Part shown: piece by piece, positions 8,887-18,052 of the stretch
How positions within the stretch are numbered: the first letter of the stretch is position 1
How the letters are laid out: every line of letters starts with the position of its first letter
NCBI GenBank assembly: GCA_020634115.1
Contig: JACKCH010000010.1
Coordinates: forward strand, 124,001-188,000
DNA length: 64,000 nt
Direction: 5' to 3'
From: Anaerolineaceae bacterium
GTDB taxonomy: Bacteria; Chloroflexota; Anaerolineae; Aggregatilineales; Phototrophicaceae
Translations under genes and position numbers: made by a program
The notes under the pieces: generated by a model
Database searches by the model: none
Told to the model about the DNA's origin: nothing
Seen by the model: the letters and a program-made list of their open reading frames with translations, nothing else

Positions 8887-9849
8887 CTATTCAATATCGC
8901 GGACACAGCGGAAACCCCGGTAGGGATGGGTCGTTCCGGCGCGGTCATGGCCCCGAACCGCCGCCTGTATCGGGTTGGTATACGTTTCGTTGTTATAGGC
9001 GCCACCGCGATGCACCCGCTGGATCGGATCACCGCCCCCGGCATCCTCGCGGTCATCGGCTGCGTCGTAGGGATAGGCCGCATAGCGCGAACTCGTCCAC
9101 TCCCACACGTTGCCGGTCATATCCAACGCGCCGACCCACGAGACACCCCCCGGATGGCTGCCAACGCGCATCGGCAGCGGCGGTAAAGCTCCCGGTGTTG
9201 CATCATTCATAGCTGGAAATGCCACCATAACATTCTCGCTGATAAATTCATTGCCCCAGGGGTAAATCAGACTATCCGGCCCGCGTGCGGCGTATTCCCA
9301 CTCGGCTTCGGTAGGCAATCGCGCTGCACGTGACTCGCAGAAAGCGCGGGCATCTTCCCAATTTATACAATTGCGGGGCTGGTCAGGTCGGGATGAATAG
9401 TCAGTACAACCTGGTTCGCCGTACTGTTCGTTTGTGACTTCGTATTGGTCTATCCAGAATGGGGTATCAAAACACTGGCTGTGCGCGGGCTGTTCATCAT
9501 CCAGCCAGTCCGGGTTGATGTGCAACTCGTCTACCAGGTAAGCGAGTTGTTCGTCGCTGCTGCCCATCGTAAAGCAGCCCGCCGGGACTAAAACCATCGC
9601 CACACTGTCAAAATTCCGTTCCACCGGCGTCCAATCCGCGTTATGTGCCACCGGCACTTTCGCCAGTTCCTCAGGCGACAGCACGCCGGGCTGTGCCAAA
9701 ACAGTGGCAGTCGGCATAGCCTCATCTGCGGCAGATTGGCCCAGGCCAGCAAGCGCCACCACACTGAGAATCGCCGCGAACAGTACGACCAGCCCCGCCG
9801 CCCGAATCAACCAGCGTGACGGTTGTTTGCGGGTGTTCTGTTGTGTCAA
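8887..9849 (-). CDS. Membrane-anchored formylglycine-generating-enzyme-like (SUMF1 fold) protein
   Basis: 320 residues from a TTG at 9849; GGAGG lies 8 bases upstream of it, while the GTG at 9858 directly abuts that motif. An N-terminal TM anchor (about 12-35) is followed by an FGE-sulfatase domain: MVLVPAGCFTMGSSDE, the YEVTNEQY block, LPTEAEWEYAARG, ALDMTGNVWEWTSSRY, and GFRCVRD at the end. Where true FGE has two active-site cysteines after GGSY, this protein reads GGAYNNETYTN, so sulfatase activation is unlikely. Such domains often act as ligand or kinase-associated modules; it lies tail to tail with a Ser/Thr kinase gene. Confidence 0.85.
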   Translation of the reverse strand: MTQQNTRKQPSRWLIRAAGLVVLFAAILSVVALAGLGQSAADEAMPTATVLAQPGVLSPEELAKVPVAHNADWTPVERNFDSVAMVLVPAGCFTMGSSDEQLAYLVDELHINPDWLDDEQPAHSQCFDTPFWIDQYEVTNEQYGEPGCTDYSSRPDQPRNCINWEDARAFCESRAARLPTEAEWEYAARGPDSLIYPWGNEFISENVMVAFPAMNDATPGALPPLPMRVGSHPGGVSWVGALDMTGNVWEWTSSRYAAYPYDAADDREDAGGGDPIQRVHRGGAYNNETYTNPIQAAVRGHDRAGTTHPYRGFRCVRDIE

Positions 9850-9940
9850 AATGCTCACCTCCGAATTGCGTACCAGCAGCTTACCCCATGCCCATTATGA
9901 TATTGATTACCGGCAGAGGCAACCCGACCACCCTAATTGC

Positions 9941-9949
9941 TGATACAAT
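9941..9949 (+). promoter_or_regulatory. Extended -10 (TGATACAAT) upstream of the ATPase gene
   Basis: A TGn extended -10 with TACAAT, 31 bases before the ATG at 9981. No clear -35, as is usual for extended -10 promoters. Confidence 0.4.
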
Positions 9950-9980
9950 GATGCCATCATTCATCTAGGACTCCGCGCTT

Positions 9981-10790
9981 ATGACCGTTCATTTACAGTC
10001 CGTCCGCCAGGGGCGGGTGGAAGCGTCGTTACAGAAAACCTTCCCCTTTAACATCCCCACCATTCAGGGTATGGAGACGCTCACGTTTACTGCTCCGGTG
10101 ACGTTCCTCGTAGGGGAAAATGGCTCCGGCAAATCCACGTTTCTGGAAGCGGTGGCGTGCGCGGCGCGGCTGCCTGCTGCTGGGAGCGCCGATCTGGAAG
10201 GCGACCCGACTCTCGCCTCCGTGCGGCGGCTGGCGGATCGACTGCATCTGGCCTGGACAAAACGGACGCACCAGGGCTTCTTCCTGCGGGCGGAGGATTA
10301 TTTCGGCTATGTGAAGCGGCTGGCACAGATGCGCGAGGAACTCGCCCGCGACCTGCAACAGGTGGATGAGGAGTACCAGGGGCATTCGCAACTGGCGCAA
10401 AATTTGGCGCGGATGCCTTTTACCCGCGAATTGGGGGAACTGGAACGTCGCTACGGAGAAGGACTGGATACCCACTCGCACGGTGAGAGTTTTTTCACCT
10501 TTTTTCAGGCGCGGTTTGTTCCCGGTGGCCTGTACCTGCTGGATGAACCGGAGGCGGCGCTGTCGCCGCTGCGCCAGTTGGCGTTCCTCGCTCTGCTCAA
10601 GCAGACCGTTGCCCAGAACGCCCAGTTCATCATCGCCACTCACTCGCCCATCCTGCTGGCGTACCCCGGCGCGACACTGCTCAACTTCGATGAGTCCCCG
10701 GTGCGCCCGGTGGCCTACGATGACCTGGAACACGTCCGGCTCACCCGCGACTTTCTAAACAATCCAACAGCGTTTACAGACCGTCTCTGA
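9981..10790 (+). CDS. ABC-type AAA ATPase (soluble, non-transporter)
   Basis: 269 residues forming one SMC/ABC-type ATPase domain. Walker A is GENGSGKST (about residues 47-55), the signature-like element is THSHGESF, Walker B is GGLYLLDEPEAALS, and the H-loop follows in IIATHSPILLAYP. There is no membrane segment and no permease gene nearby. Proteins of this layout (AAA_21/AAA_23 type) are found in DNA-repair-like and overcoming-lysogenisation-like roles and are often called simply AAA family ATPases. Substrate unknown. The ATG at 9981 follows a candidate extended -10. Confidence 0.85.
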   Translation: MTVHLQSVRQGRVEASLQKTFPFNIPTIQGMETLTFTAPVTFLVGENGSGKSTFLEAVACAARLPAAGSADLEGDPTLASVRRLADRLHLAWTKRTHQGFFLRAEDYFGYVKRLAQMREELARDLQQVDEEYQGHSQLAQNLARMPFTRELGELERRYGEGLDTHSHGESFFTFFQARFVPGGLYLLDEPEAALSPLRQLAFLALLKQTVAQNAQFIIATHSPILLAYPGATLLNFDESPVRPVAYDDLEHVRLTRDFLNNPTAFTDRL

Positions 10791-10959
10791 AAATACCATC
10801 CTATAGATTGTGCGGCCTATCCCCACTCGTGACACCCTATTCCCCTACGCCCGCCCTGTCATGATTTGCGAGAGCGATGGCAAGGGGTTATGATGATGAT
10901 AGACACAAACCCTGGATTTGCATGACAAAACGATCACCCGCCAAAGGTAAGAACCCGGC

Positions 10960-12288
10960 ATGTTAAAGAAAATCCTGCTCCTTGTCGCGCTGTGCCTGAT
11001 CGGGCTGCCCGCCGCCGCTCAAGACGCTGCGCCCGACTACGCCATCCGCAATATCCGCAGCCGCTTTCTGGATAACAACACTCAGATTGCCATTGAATTT
11101 GAGGTCTGGAACATCGGCGGGGCGGCTACTGTCCCGGCCACTGCCCGGCTGCTAGTAGTGGGTACGGGTCAGGAAATCGCCATCGACACCGTACGCCCAC
11201 TGCAAGCGCAGGAAATTGTCACGGTGTCGCTCCCCTTCCAGACGGCATTATTTGAAAGTGGCAGTGTGCAGTCATTCCGGGCGACTGTCGGCATTGACGA
11301 AGTCGAACCGGCGGACAGCCGTACCATTACCAGCAACACCGCGCAAATCAGCCTGACGATCCCCGAAATCACCGGCGCGGCTGCGATTCCAGTAGAACCG
11401 ACTCCGGCGGCCTCTGCCGACCCGCTGACCGACATCCTGCGTTCGGTGGGCCTGGAAGTAGACCTGACTGACCCGCTACAAGTGGTTTTCCTGGTGGGGT
11501 TTGGCGGCGCGCTGCTGCTGCTCCTCCTGATCGTGCTGGTGATCCTGCGCCTCGTATTCCAGCGCTCGCCCGATTTTGGCGCGTGGCAGCCCCCGTATTC
11601 AACCGCACTGCCGCTTGACCCCAACAGCACCGCCGGGAGGCAGCAAGGCTGGCAGCAGACCGCGCAGAACAGTTCGCTGCCGCCGTCCTGCGCCGAAGGG
11701 GTATTCACAGTACGTAAGGTGCTGCTCGGTGTGGATGGGGGCGGTTTTGACGGGTGGCGCGTGGCCGCTGTTCGCCTGATGCACTATGACCGCTACGGGC
11801 GGGTGAATCGGGATCAGGCACTGGCCGCCAAAGGAGTTGTGAAGCGCCTGAACGGGGTGCTGCGCCGCCGCAATAAACTCACCGCAGAACAAGCTGAAAA
11901 ACGGCTGCGCCCGGTGGCCCGTGATCTGGTCAAACGCTTCCAGAAAAATTTACGCGAACGTACCGCCATGCTACCAATTGCGCTGGATGTCCGCCTGAAA
12001 GGGAAGCGCGGGGATGTTCGCATTGTTTTTGAGTTATACCACTGCCAGTATTCGGAATGGCACAAAGTAGACCAGTGGGAGCCGGAGATTACGGTACTGA
12101 GTAAAGCCCTGTACGAGACGTATACCTACGCCATCTACGGCCAACGCCCCCAGGAAACCAACAAGGAGTTCCGGCGGCGGCTGCAAAGCGACTTGACCTA
12201 TACGCTGCTGGAAATGCTGCTCCCGCAGGGCGTCCCGGTTTCGTCGGATACGGCGGAAATCGCGCGTCCGGCGGCGGTGAAGGAATAG
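10960..12288 (+). CDS. Signal-peptide protein with CARDB-like domain, one TM and a cytoplasmic domain
   Basis: 442 residues. A signal peptide (MLKKILLLVALCLIGLPAAAQ) precedes a beta-rich domain (about 25-130, IAIEFEVWNIGGAATVPATARLLV) like CARDB/DUF11 adhesion-type folds. A TM helix with a Leu-rich core lies at about 175-200. The remaining 240 residues are cytoplasmic, basic and unrecognised, with RLRPVARDLVKRFQKNLRER and FELYHCQYSEWHKVDQWEP. It could connect an external sensor with an internal partner. I cannot name it. The 170 bases upstream hold no recognisable site. Confidence 0.7.
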   Translation: MLKKILLLVALCLIGLPAAAQDAAPDYAIRNIRSRFLDNNTQIAIEFEVWNIGGAATVPATARLLVVGTGQEIAIDTVRPLQAQEIVTVSLPFQTALFESGSVQSFRATVGIDEVEPADSRTITSNTAQISLTIPEITGAAAIPVEPTPAASADPLTDILRSVGLEVDLTDPLQVVFLVGFGGALLLLLLIVLVILRLVFQRSPDFGAWQPPYSTALPLDPNSTAGRQQGWQQTAQNSSLPPSCAEGVFTVRKVLLGVDGGGFDGWRVAAVRLMHYDRYGRVNRDQALAAKGVVKRLNGVLRRRNKLTAEQAEKRLRPVARDLVKRFQKNLRERTAMLPIALDVRLKGKRGDVRIVFELYHCQYSEWHKVDQWEPEITVLSKALYETYTYAIYGQRPQETNKEFRRRLQSDLTYTLLEMLLPQGVPVSSDTAEIARPAAVKE

Positions 12289-12291
12289 TTA

Positions 12292-12566
12292 TCAGTAGTC
12301 AGTTTTCGGTGGACAGTAAAAGCAGTGCATCACGGAATATTCATATCTGGCTGTTGGCTCTGGCTAGTTAGCCCTTTAGGCTCTTGAACACATGGGGTAA
12401 CCAAAAAACTGCGCGGTATCAGGCAGTGGGGCATGATTAACGTTTAAATCGAGGTTTCTTTTAGGGACAGGCTTCTACCTATCCGGCGGACGCCCATTGG
12501 GTGTCCCTACGAATCCTGGTTGTTTCGCTGGATTTCTTTTCCTGAAAACTGAAAACTGACGACTGA
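12292..12566. repeat. Short element with near-perfect 16-bp terminal inverted repeats (MITE-like)
   Basis: TCAGTAGTCAGTTTTC at 12292-12307 and its complement GAAAACTGACGACTGA at 12551-12566 match at 15 of 16 positions and enclose 243 bases with no gene. Inside, near 12482-12511, is one copy of the GTAGGG palindromic repeat seen elsewhere in the window. The layout suggests a non-autonomous mobile element or intergenic repeat cassette. No transposase is present. Confidence 0.5.
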
Positions 12567-12577
12567 CCACTTTACCC

Positions 12578-13597
12578 CTATCGAGCGGCCTGCTGCTCGA
12601 ATTCCTTGGCACGGGTAATGGCCGACCAGCCGAGTCCCTGCCGCACAAGGAAGTAGAAACCGACCACCGTCACTGGCAGCCAAATGACGACATGCACCAC
12701 CAGCGCGAAGGCTTTGGCCTGTTCGCCTGGAATACCCACTGCGGTCAACACCACGCCCACGAAGAACTCGAACACCCCGATCTGCCCGGGTGAAGCGGGC
12801 AGCAGCCCCGCCAGATTCACCACGCCGACCACTAACAGTAGCACTGGATAGCCCATATTCAGGTTGAAGGCGAACGATACCAGCCAGTACACGCTGGCTT
12901 CCACCCCCCACGACAGAAACGAGGCGATGACCGCCCCCGCCAGGTCTGCCGGGCTGCGCAGCCCTTCCAGACCGGACAGCACATCTTCAATCAGGTGGGA
13001 AACCGGCTTACGGAGTTTTTCCGGCAAAAAGCGGCTGACCTTCTCCCGTAGCTGCCGCAGTAAATCCGGGCGGGCGGCGAGAGCGAAGAAAATCGCTAGC
13101 GCCACCAGGAAAATCGGCGCTGAAAAAGTTGCTACCGTCTGAATTTCACGGGATTCAATTGGCACGAATTGCAGCGAGACGATGATAAATGTCAGCATGA
13201 CCAGCCCATCAAAAACACGCTCGACAATGACTGTCGTCGTCGCCTTTGTCAAGGGGATGCCATGATTACGGCGCAGTAGTGCGATGCGTAGTACTTCCCC
13301 GGTGCGGAACGGATAGACGTTGTTCCCCATATACCCGATGGCAACCAGTGGAATCAGATGGCGCAGCGAGACAAGCTGCACTGCCCGCAGTAAAAACTGC
13401 CAGCGCCATGAAATCAGCGATACCGCCACGAAATAAATCCCCGCGCCCAGCAGCAGCCACCCGACCTGGGCTTCCTGAACATCCTGCCAGACGGCGGCGA
13501 GATTGAGGTTCTGAAAAGCGATTTGCAGAAAGATCACGCTGATAAGGACGCCGAACCCTGCGGCTAACCATCGTCGTGTTCGCATGAAGGTACTCAC
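12578..13597 (-). CDS. Flippase-like integral membrane protein (UPF0104/LPG-synthase TM family)
   Basis: 339 residues with about eight TM helices. Family signs are the YMGNNVYPFRTGEVLRI stretch (close to the NxxPxRxGE motif), RVFDGLVMLTFI, and a C-terminal PASPGQIGVFEFFVGVV segment. The family includes the flippase half of MprF and archaeal and bacterial proteins linked to glycolipid synthesis. A second family member lies at 21217-22206 inside the glycan block. The start is GTG at 13597 or ATG at 13585; neither has a strong Shine-Dalgarno. A small palindrome, GGGACA-N4-TGTCCC, lies in the upstream region at 13665-13680. Confidence 0.82.
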   Translation of the reverse strand: MSTFMRTRRWLAAGFGVLISVIFLQIAFQNLNLAAVWQDVQEAQVGWLLLGAGIYFVAVSLISWRWQFLLRAVQLVSLRHLIPLVAIGYMGNNVYPFRTGEVLRIALLRRNHGIPLTKATTTVIVERVFDGLVMLTFIIVSLQFVPIESREIQTVATFSAPIFLVALAIFFALAARPDLLRQLREKVSRFLPEKLRKPVSHLIEDVLSGLEGLRSPADLAGAVIASFLSWGVEASVYWLVSFAFNLNMGYPVLLLVVGVVNLAGLLPASPGQIGVFEFFVGVVLTAVGIPGEQAKAFALVVHVVIWLPVTVVGFYFLVRQGLGWSAITRAKEFEQQAAR

Positions 13598-13820
13598 TGT
13601 TATGCGTTAAATGCGTTCGCATTGTAACAGGGTTTGAGATGCGAAAATAGCCTGTGATATAGGTGGGACAGATATGTCCCAACGCGGAATTCTCATTGGG
13701 GCCAAGCGCCCTCCTGGATATGGATACCCATCCGAATCCCCTCCTTAACAAGCCATGAACATTGCAAGCCGTTCGTGGTATATTTCATGCATAGAATTGA
13801 ACACATTTTGAGGTATGGTC

Positions 13821-15311
13821 GTGAGTCTATCGGTCAGTGATTTCAAAGAAATTGTTGAGTCCTCTCCCTATATGGTTGTTCTGCTGGAAGACGAAACAAT
13901 CCGGTACATCAATTCGTTTGGCGCCTATCTGTTGGGAGCCGAGGATACACAGGCCACGCTTGATTGTTCGATACTGGATTACGTGCATCCAGATGACCGT
14001 CAGATACTGCGTGATGGCCTGTGCCAACTGGAAGAACAACATATTGAAACGCCGGTCTACCTGGAGGTGCGACTGCTCCCTGCTGTCCAGAGTGGGCGGG
14101 AATCGGTCGCTCTGCGGGTCAAACAGGTAACAATTGCCGGTAAACTCATGTACAGCCTAACCGGTTCTGATATTACTGGAAACCTGGTTACTAGGCGGCA
14201 GCTTCAAAGCATTAGGCGCAAGTTCGCGGCCTTATTTACCCAGTCTCCCACCGGCATCCTGATCGTACACCATGTCAGCAGCTTGATTATCAACTGTAAC
14301 CCGGTGGCTGGAAGGTTGATAGGAAAGTCACACGAGGAACTACTTGGGAAGAACTTCGACCTGCTTCTGCCGCCAATGGGGGGAGACACCTCTCGTTATA
14401 ATCCCACGCAGCCCGTTCATACCGAAACTGTGGAGATTGTGTCTCCTGATGGGAAAATCACACCCTTAGCCCTCACCATTTCCTATGCCGTCTGGAATGG
14501 GCACAATGCCGTCGCTATCGTGATGTTGTTTGACATGAGTGATCGAGTAGCGGTGGCAACCGCCCAGCGTGAACAGGCCGCCATTATTCGGGCTGCCGAA
14601 AAAGAGCGGGAAATCTACGAGCTGCGAAATCGGTTTATGGCGATGGTTTCGCACGAATTCCGTACGCCCCTGGCGACTATTCAGACCTCGGTGGATCTGC
14701 TGGAAAATTACTATGACCGGATGGCGCAGGAACGCCGCGCTGCCGGATTTTCGACCATCAGAGGGCAGATTCGCTACCTGGCAGATATGCTGGACGACAT
14801 CTCGATCATGATTGAGGCGGAAAGCGGGCGGCTGTATTTTGAGCCGGTGCTGTTGGATGTTGTCTCCTTCTGCCAGTCCCTGATTGATGAAATTCACCGG
14901 GAAATGCGTACCGAACACGAGATCAAGCTGGTCACAATCGGCGAGTTCTCGGATATGTCCCTCGACCCGGTCTTATTACGCTATATTCTCCGCAATCTGC
15001 TGACGAACGCCATCAAATACTCACCGGACGCCACCGAAGTCCTGTTGGAGCTGACTCACATCACTGCCGGCAAAATCATTTTTCGGGTCGAGGATTACGG
15101 CATTGGGATTCCCGCCGCCGAACAGGAGAAGTTGTTTACGCCGTATGCACGCGGCAGTAATATCGGTCAGACGCGGGGTGTGGGGATCGGCCTGCAAATC
15201 GTCTGGAATGCGACTCACCTGCACGGGGGCGAAATCGGGTTTACCAGCGAAGAAGGCAAGGGAACGGTCTTTAAGGTGAGTCTGCCCGACTCGCTCGGAA
15301 CATCTGCCTAA
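13821..15311 (+). CDS. PAS-domain sensor histidine kinase (cytoplasmic)
   Basis: 496 residues from a GTG at 13821, chosen because GAGG lies 7 bases upstream, while the ATG at 13815 leaves almost no spacer. No TM helix. Two PAS domains: about 5-120 (ESSPYMVVLLEDETIRYINS) and about 130-245 (QSPTGILIVHHVSSLIINCNP). Then HisKA with FMAMVSHEFRTPLATIQTS and a HATPase domain with N box NLLTNAIKYSP, G1 VEDYGIGIP and G2 GVGIGLQIV. It should autophosphorylate on the HisKA histidine in response to a small-molecule or redox signal. No cognate regulator is adjacent. Confidence 0.92.
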   Translation: MSLSVSDFKEIVESSPYMVVLLEDETIRYINSFGAYLLGAEDTQATLDCSILDYVHPDDRQILRDGLCQLEEQHIETPVYLEVRLLPAVQSGRESVALRVKQVTIAGKLMYSLTGSDITGNLVTRRQLQSIRRKFAALFTQSPTGILIVHHVSSLIINCNPVAGRLIGKSHEELLGKNFDLLLPPMGGDTSRYNPTQPVHTETVEIVSPDGKITPLALTISYAVWNGHNAVAIVMLFDMSDRVAVATAQREQAAIIRAAEKEREIYELRNRFMAMVSHEFRTPLATIQTSVDLLENYYDRMAQERRAAGFSTIRGQIRYLADMLDDISIMIEAESGRLYFEPVLLDVVSFCQSLIDEIHREMRTEHEIKLVTIGEFSDMSLDPVLLRYILRNLLTNAIKYSPDATEVLLELTHITAGKIIFRVEDYGIGIPAAEQEKLFTPYARGSNIGQTRGVGIGLQIVWNATHLHGGEIGFTSEEGKGTVFKVSLPDSLGTSA

Positions 15312-15375
15312 GGTACAGCAAACAGGGTGCGGTTTTCCACACCCTGCATTCACAATCATTTACCCCAAAGGGATA

Positions 15376-15531
15376 TTATTCCTGCTGGAACTGCTCCAGC
15401 ATCAGCAGATCCTTTTTCAGGCTGCGGTAACGAATCACCATGCTGACGATGAAGATCGCCATGATTCCGAAAATCACAGCCAGCCCCAGGTACAGATAAG
15501 CAACGGTATCGGGTGTCACACTTTCAGGCAT
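15376..15531 (-). CDS. ccmD: CcmD-like small membrane protein
   Basis: A 51-residue protein, ATG at 15531 with TAGGAG 6 bases upstream, ending at a TAA. It begins MPESVTPDTVAYLYLG, has one TM helix (about residues 10-31, LAVIFGIMAIFIVSMVI) and a charged tail (RYRSLKKDLLMLEQFQQE). Size, topology and position 32 bases downstream of ccmC fit CcmD, which stabilises the CcmABC haem-release complex. The family is too short for firm assignment by sequence alone. Confidence 0.7.
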   Translation of the reverse strand: MPESVTPDTVAYLYLGLAVIFGIMAIFIVSMVIRYRSLKKDLLMLEQFQQE

Positions 15532-15563
15532 TGCAAGCTCCTACTCAATCGAATTTCAGACGA

Positions 15564-16337
15564 CTACTGGTTCATGACTTTGGTTTTCAGGGCCTGGATA
15601 TGCTCGGCGAAGTTTTCCTGCCGGATGCGATACCACATGAGGGTAATCGGGACGAGCAGTGCCCAAACCGGCATGTTGGACATCAGCGCGGCGGTTACAC
15701 CGGATGTGGCGGCCACTTCAAACGCACCTTCCGCTACGTCGTTCTGCACGCTGGGGCCAATCACGACGGGATGAATAGTATCCGGGCGAATCCGGGTAAT
15801 CAGCAGCACAATCAGCACGGTCACAAACGCCAGGATGCCATACACAGCGGCGAAACGGCGACGCTGTTCCGGGTTTTCGATGCTCTGGCGCAGCATGAGG
15901 TACGCGGCATAGGTCAGCACCATGATTGCTTCTGAGGTCAGGCGCGGATCCCATGTCCACCAGGTATTCCAGATTGGGCGTGCCCAAATCATGCCCGTAA
16001 TCAGGTTAATCAGCGCCAGCGCGACTCCGACTTCCACCCCGGCCAGCGCCAGATTGTCCCATTTCACCTGGCGGGTGCGAAGATACTGCACACCGCCGAT
16101 AACCGTGCCTAGCAAGGCCGTAAATGCCCCCAGGAAGGCGGGCATGTGAATATAAAACACGCGCTGCACATCACCCTGGTCAACATCCGTACCGGCATAC
16201 CCCAACGCCATATACAGACCAAACAAAATTCCGATGACCGTTACAACTGTCAAAATTGTCAACGCTTTGGGGCGGGCTGGCGTCTGGATCTGTGAACCTT
16301 CCAGCCCCAATCCGGGTACTTCACGAACAGCAGTCAT
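15564..16337 (-). CDS. ccmC: Haem exporter/handling protein CcmC
   Basis: 257 residues with six TM helices. The tryptophan-rich haem-binding loop reads WNTWWTWDPRLTSEA, with flanking His residues (YIHMP and IHPVV) that would ligate haem outside the membrane. CcmC passes haem to CcmE in cytochrome c maturation system I. The start is the ATG at 16337 with AAGGAAAGGA upstream; the frame is open to 16484 but the extra part is not protein-like. ccmA, ccmB, ccmE and ccmF are not in the window. A dihaem cytochrome c that would need this system is at 31.2 kb. Confidence 0.92.
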   Translation of the reverse strand: MTAVREVPGLGLEGSQIQTPARPKALTILTVVTVIGILFGLYMALGYAGTDVDQGDVQRVFYIHMPAFLGAFTALLGTVIGGVQYLRTRQVKWDNLALAGVEVGVALALINLITGMIWARPIWNTWWTWDPRLTSEAIMVLTYAAYLMLRQSIENPEQRRRFAAVYGILAFVTVLIVLLITRIRPDTIHPVVIGPSVQNDVAEGAFEVAATSGVTAALMSNMPVWALLVPITLMWYRIRQENFAEHIQALKTKVMNQ

Positions 16338-16740
16338 GGGATGTCCTTTCCTTACACTAACGAATGATGGGAAGAAGCTGTTGCCACAGCTCAGGCGTTC
16401 TTTTGTAGTACGAGCCGGAATAACAAAATCCTGTCGCAGAATTTTAGGCATGGCTTCCGGCGTTTGCAGCGGAAATCTTAACATATCTCTGCCAGTTCGC
16501 CATGTTTACTCATATTTTTATGACTTGCATCCTGTCCAGAGGGAGTCATCCGTCAGAATTCTACACTGTGGCCTGGATGTTGGCGATACTCTCGCGCAAG
16601 GTTGCTAATCAGGAGGTTTGTTTAATGTTTAGGAGTAAGCAAGGGCGTAACAATAACCTTCATTTATTCGTGATTGAGGGTTATTTCTGTCAGCAAGATC
16701 CTGCCTGAAGGGGTATGAGATTATAAGGGGAGTACGTGTT
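16338..16740. other. 403-base divergent intergenic region without a supported gene
   Basis: It lies between ccmC (minus) and the GT2 gene (plus). A 68-codon frame at 16502-16708 has no Shine-Dalgarno and no recognisable composition, so I do not call it. Promoters for both directions probably lie here but none is clear. Confidence 0.5.
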
Positions 16741-17511
16741 GTGAAAGTCTCATTAATAATTCCAGCCTATAACGAATCTGAAGGTGTTGCTCAGACTGCC
16801 GCATCGCTGCGCTCTGTACTGGAATATTTGCGCGGAAAATATGAGATTGAAGTGGTCTTTGTGAATGATGGTAGCAAAGACAATACAGAAGCCTTGCTCA
16901 AAACCGAATTTGCCGATCTACCGGAAGTGCGGGTCGTATCGCATGCCGTCAACCGGGGGCTGGGGGCTGCCATCCGTACCGGGTTTGAGCATGTCACTGG
17001 CGATATTATTGTTACAACCGACTTTGATGGCACCTACCCCCTGAACACCATCCCGCAGTTATTGGGCCGGATGACGATTGATAAGACCGACATCGTGACC
17101 GCTTCCCCTTACCACCCGCAGGGGCATGTGGAAGGTGTCCCGCGTTACCGCCTGATGTTCAGTGCTGGGGCTTCGCTGCTCTACCGGCTGCTGGTGAGCT
17201 GGCGGATTTACACCTGGACGGCACTGTTCCGCGCCTACAAACGCGACGTGATTGAACATATCACCTTCGAGAGCGACGATTTCCTGGCAGGGACGGAACT
17301 GCTGGTGAAGGCGATGCGGGCCGGGTACACCGTTTCGGAATTCCCGACGACGCTGTATGTCCGCACCTTCGGCCAGTCCAGCATCAAAATTGCCAAAGTC
17401 ACCATGCTGCACCTGAAATTCCAGTCCCGGCTGCTGGTGGCGACTCTGTTGGGGAAGGACCTGAACGCACGCCCCCCTCAGTCAAGTGAGTTGGCGAAAG
17501 GGCGGAGCTAA
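16741..17511 (+). CDS. GT2 glycosyltransferase, polyprenyl-phosphate sugar synthase type
   Basis: 256 residues; GTG start with AGGGGAG 8 bases upstream. Typical DPM1/ArnC-like GT-A fold: VSLIIPAYNESEGV, the nucleotide-binding VVFVNDGSKDNT, VNRGLGAAIRTGF and the metal motif TTDFDGTYPL (the DxD equivalent). These enzymes move mannose, glucose or a modified sugar from a nucleotide to polyprenyl phosphate. There is no C-terminal TM pair, so it is the soluble type. Its stop overlaps the next start (TAATG), so it is coupled to a small EamA/ArnE-like transporter. It opens the glycan block that runs to 23.8 kb. Confidence 0.9.
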   Translation: MKVSLIIPAYNESEGVAQTAASLRSVLEYLRGKYEIEVVFVNDGSKDNTEALLKTEFADLPEVRVVSHAVNRGLGAAIRTGFEHVTGDIIVTTDFDGTYPLNTIPQLLGRMTIDKTDIVTASPYHPQGHVEGVPRYRLMFSAGASLLYRLLVSWRIYTWTALFRAYKRDVIEHITFESDDFLAGTELLVKAMRAGYTVSEFPTTLYVRTFGQSSIKIAKVTMLHLKFQSRLLVATLLGKDLNARPPQSSELAKGRS

Positions 17512-17861
17512 TGCCTCCGCTGATCTACATTGCTTTTTCGACCATGGGGGCGATTTTCGGCCAACTGGCACTCAAACGGGGAATGGGCGTGATGAACGGG
17601 CTTTCCGGCGGGCAGATGCTGCGCCGTATGGCAACCTCGCCCTGGGTCATTGGCGGACTGGTCATCTATGGCACAGGCGTGATCTTCTGGCTGCTGGCGC
17701 TGTCTCACCTGGAGCTGAGTTACGTGTATCCATTTGCCAGCCTGGCGTATATCGGCATTATCTTCGGCTCATATTTCCTGTTCAAGGAGCGCATTACGCG
17801 GCTGCGGCTGCTGGGCATCGCCGTAATTATCGCGGGTGTGTTGATTACCAGCCAGAGTTAG
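17511..17861 (+). CDS. Small four-TM EamA/SMR-type transporter (ArnE/ArnF-like)
   Basis: 116 residues, four TM helices: an N-terminal LIYIAFSTMGAIFGQLALKRG segment, then WVIGGLVIYGTGVIFWLLALS, a third with YVYPFASLAYIGIIFGSYFLFKE, and a last LLGIAVIIAGVLI. The PFASL-GSYFLFKE pattern is that of small EamA/DMT proteins such as ArnE and ArnF, which flip undecaprenyl-phosphate-sugar. One-base overlap with the GT2 gene supports a shared pathway. It could also be a generic multidrug SMR protein, but context argues for the lipid-sugar role. Confidence 0.75.
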   Translation: MPPLIYIAFSTMGAIFGQLALKRGMGVMNGLSGGQMLRRMATSPWVIGGLVIYGTGVIFWLLALSHLELSYVYPFASLAYIGIIFGSYFLFKERITRLRLLGIAVIIAGVLITSQS

Positions 17862-18052
17862 CGTGAACGGGCAAGTTTCAAAACCCTAAGCGTCACCCTA
17901 TGTATTCCATTCCAGCGCAATGACTGTGCCGGGTACAACATCCTGTCATCGGAACCCGGCATTTTGATTATATTCAAAACTGTGATTTTGTTATTTTTGG
18001 AATGAGTAATCCAAATTGTGCAGCCCTTGAATATAATATGGGGATTAAGAAT

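Noticed and set aside
16338..16484. Upstream extension of ccmC
   Set aside because: The extra 49 residues are not hydrophobic or conserved, and a good ribosome site precedes 16337.
16502..16708. 68-codon plus-strand frame before the GT2 gene
   Set aside because: No Shine-Dalgarno, unlike any family, and located in a divergent regulatory gap.
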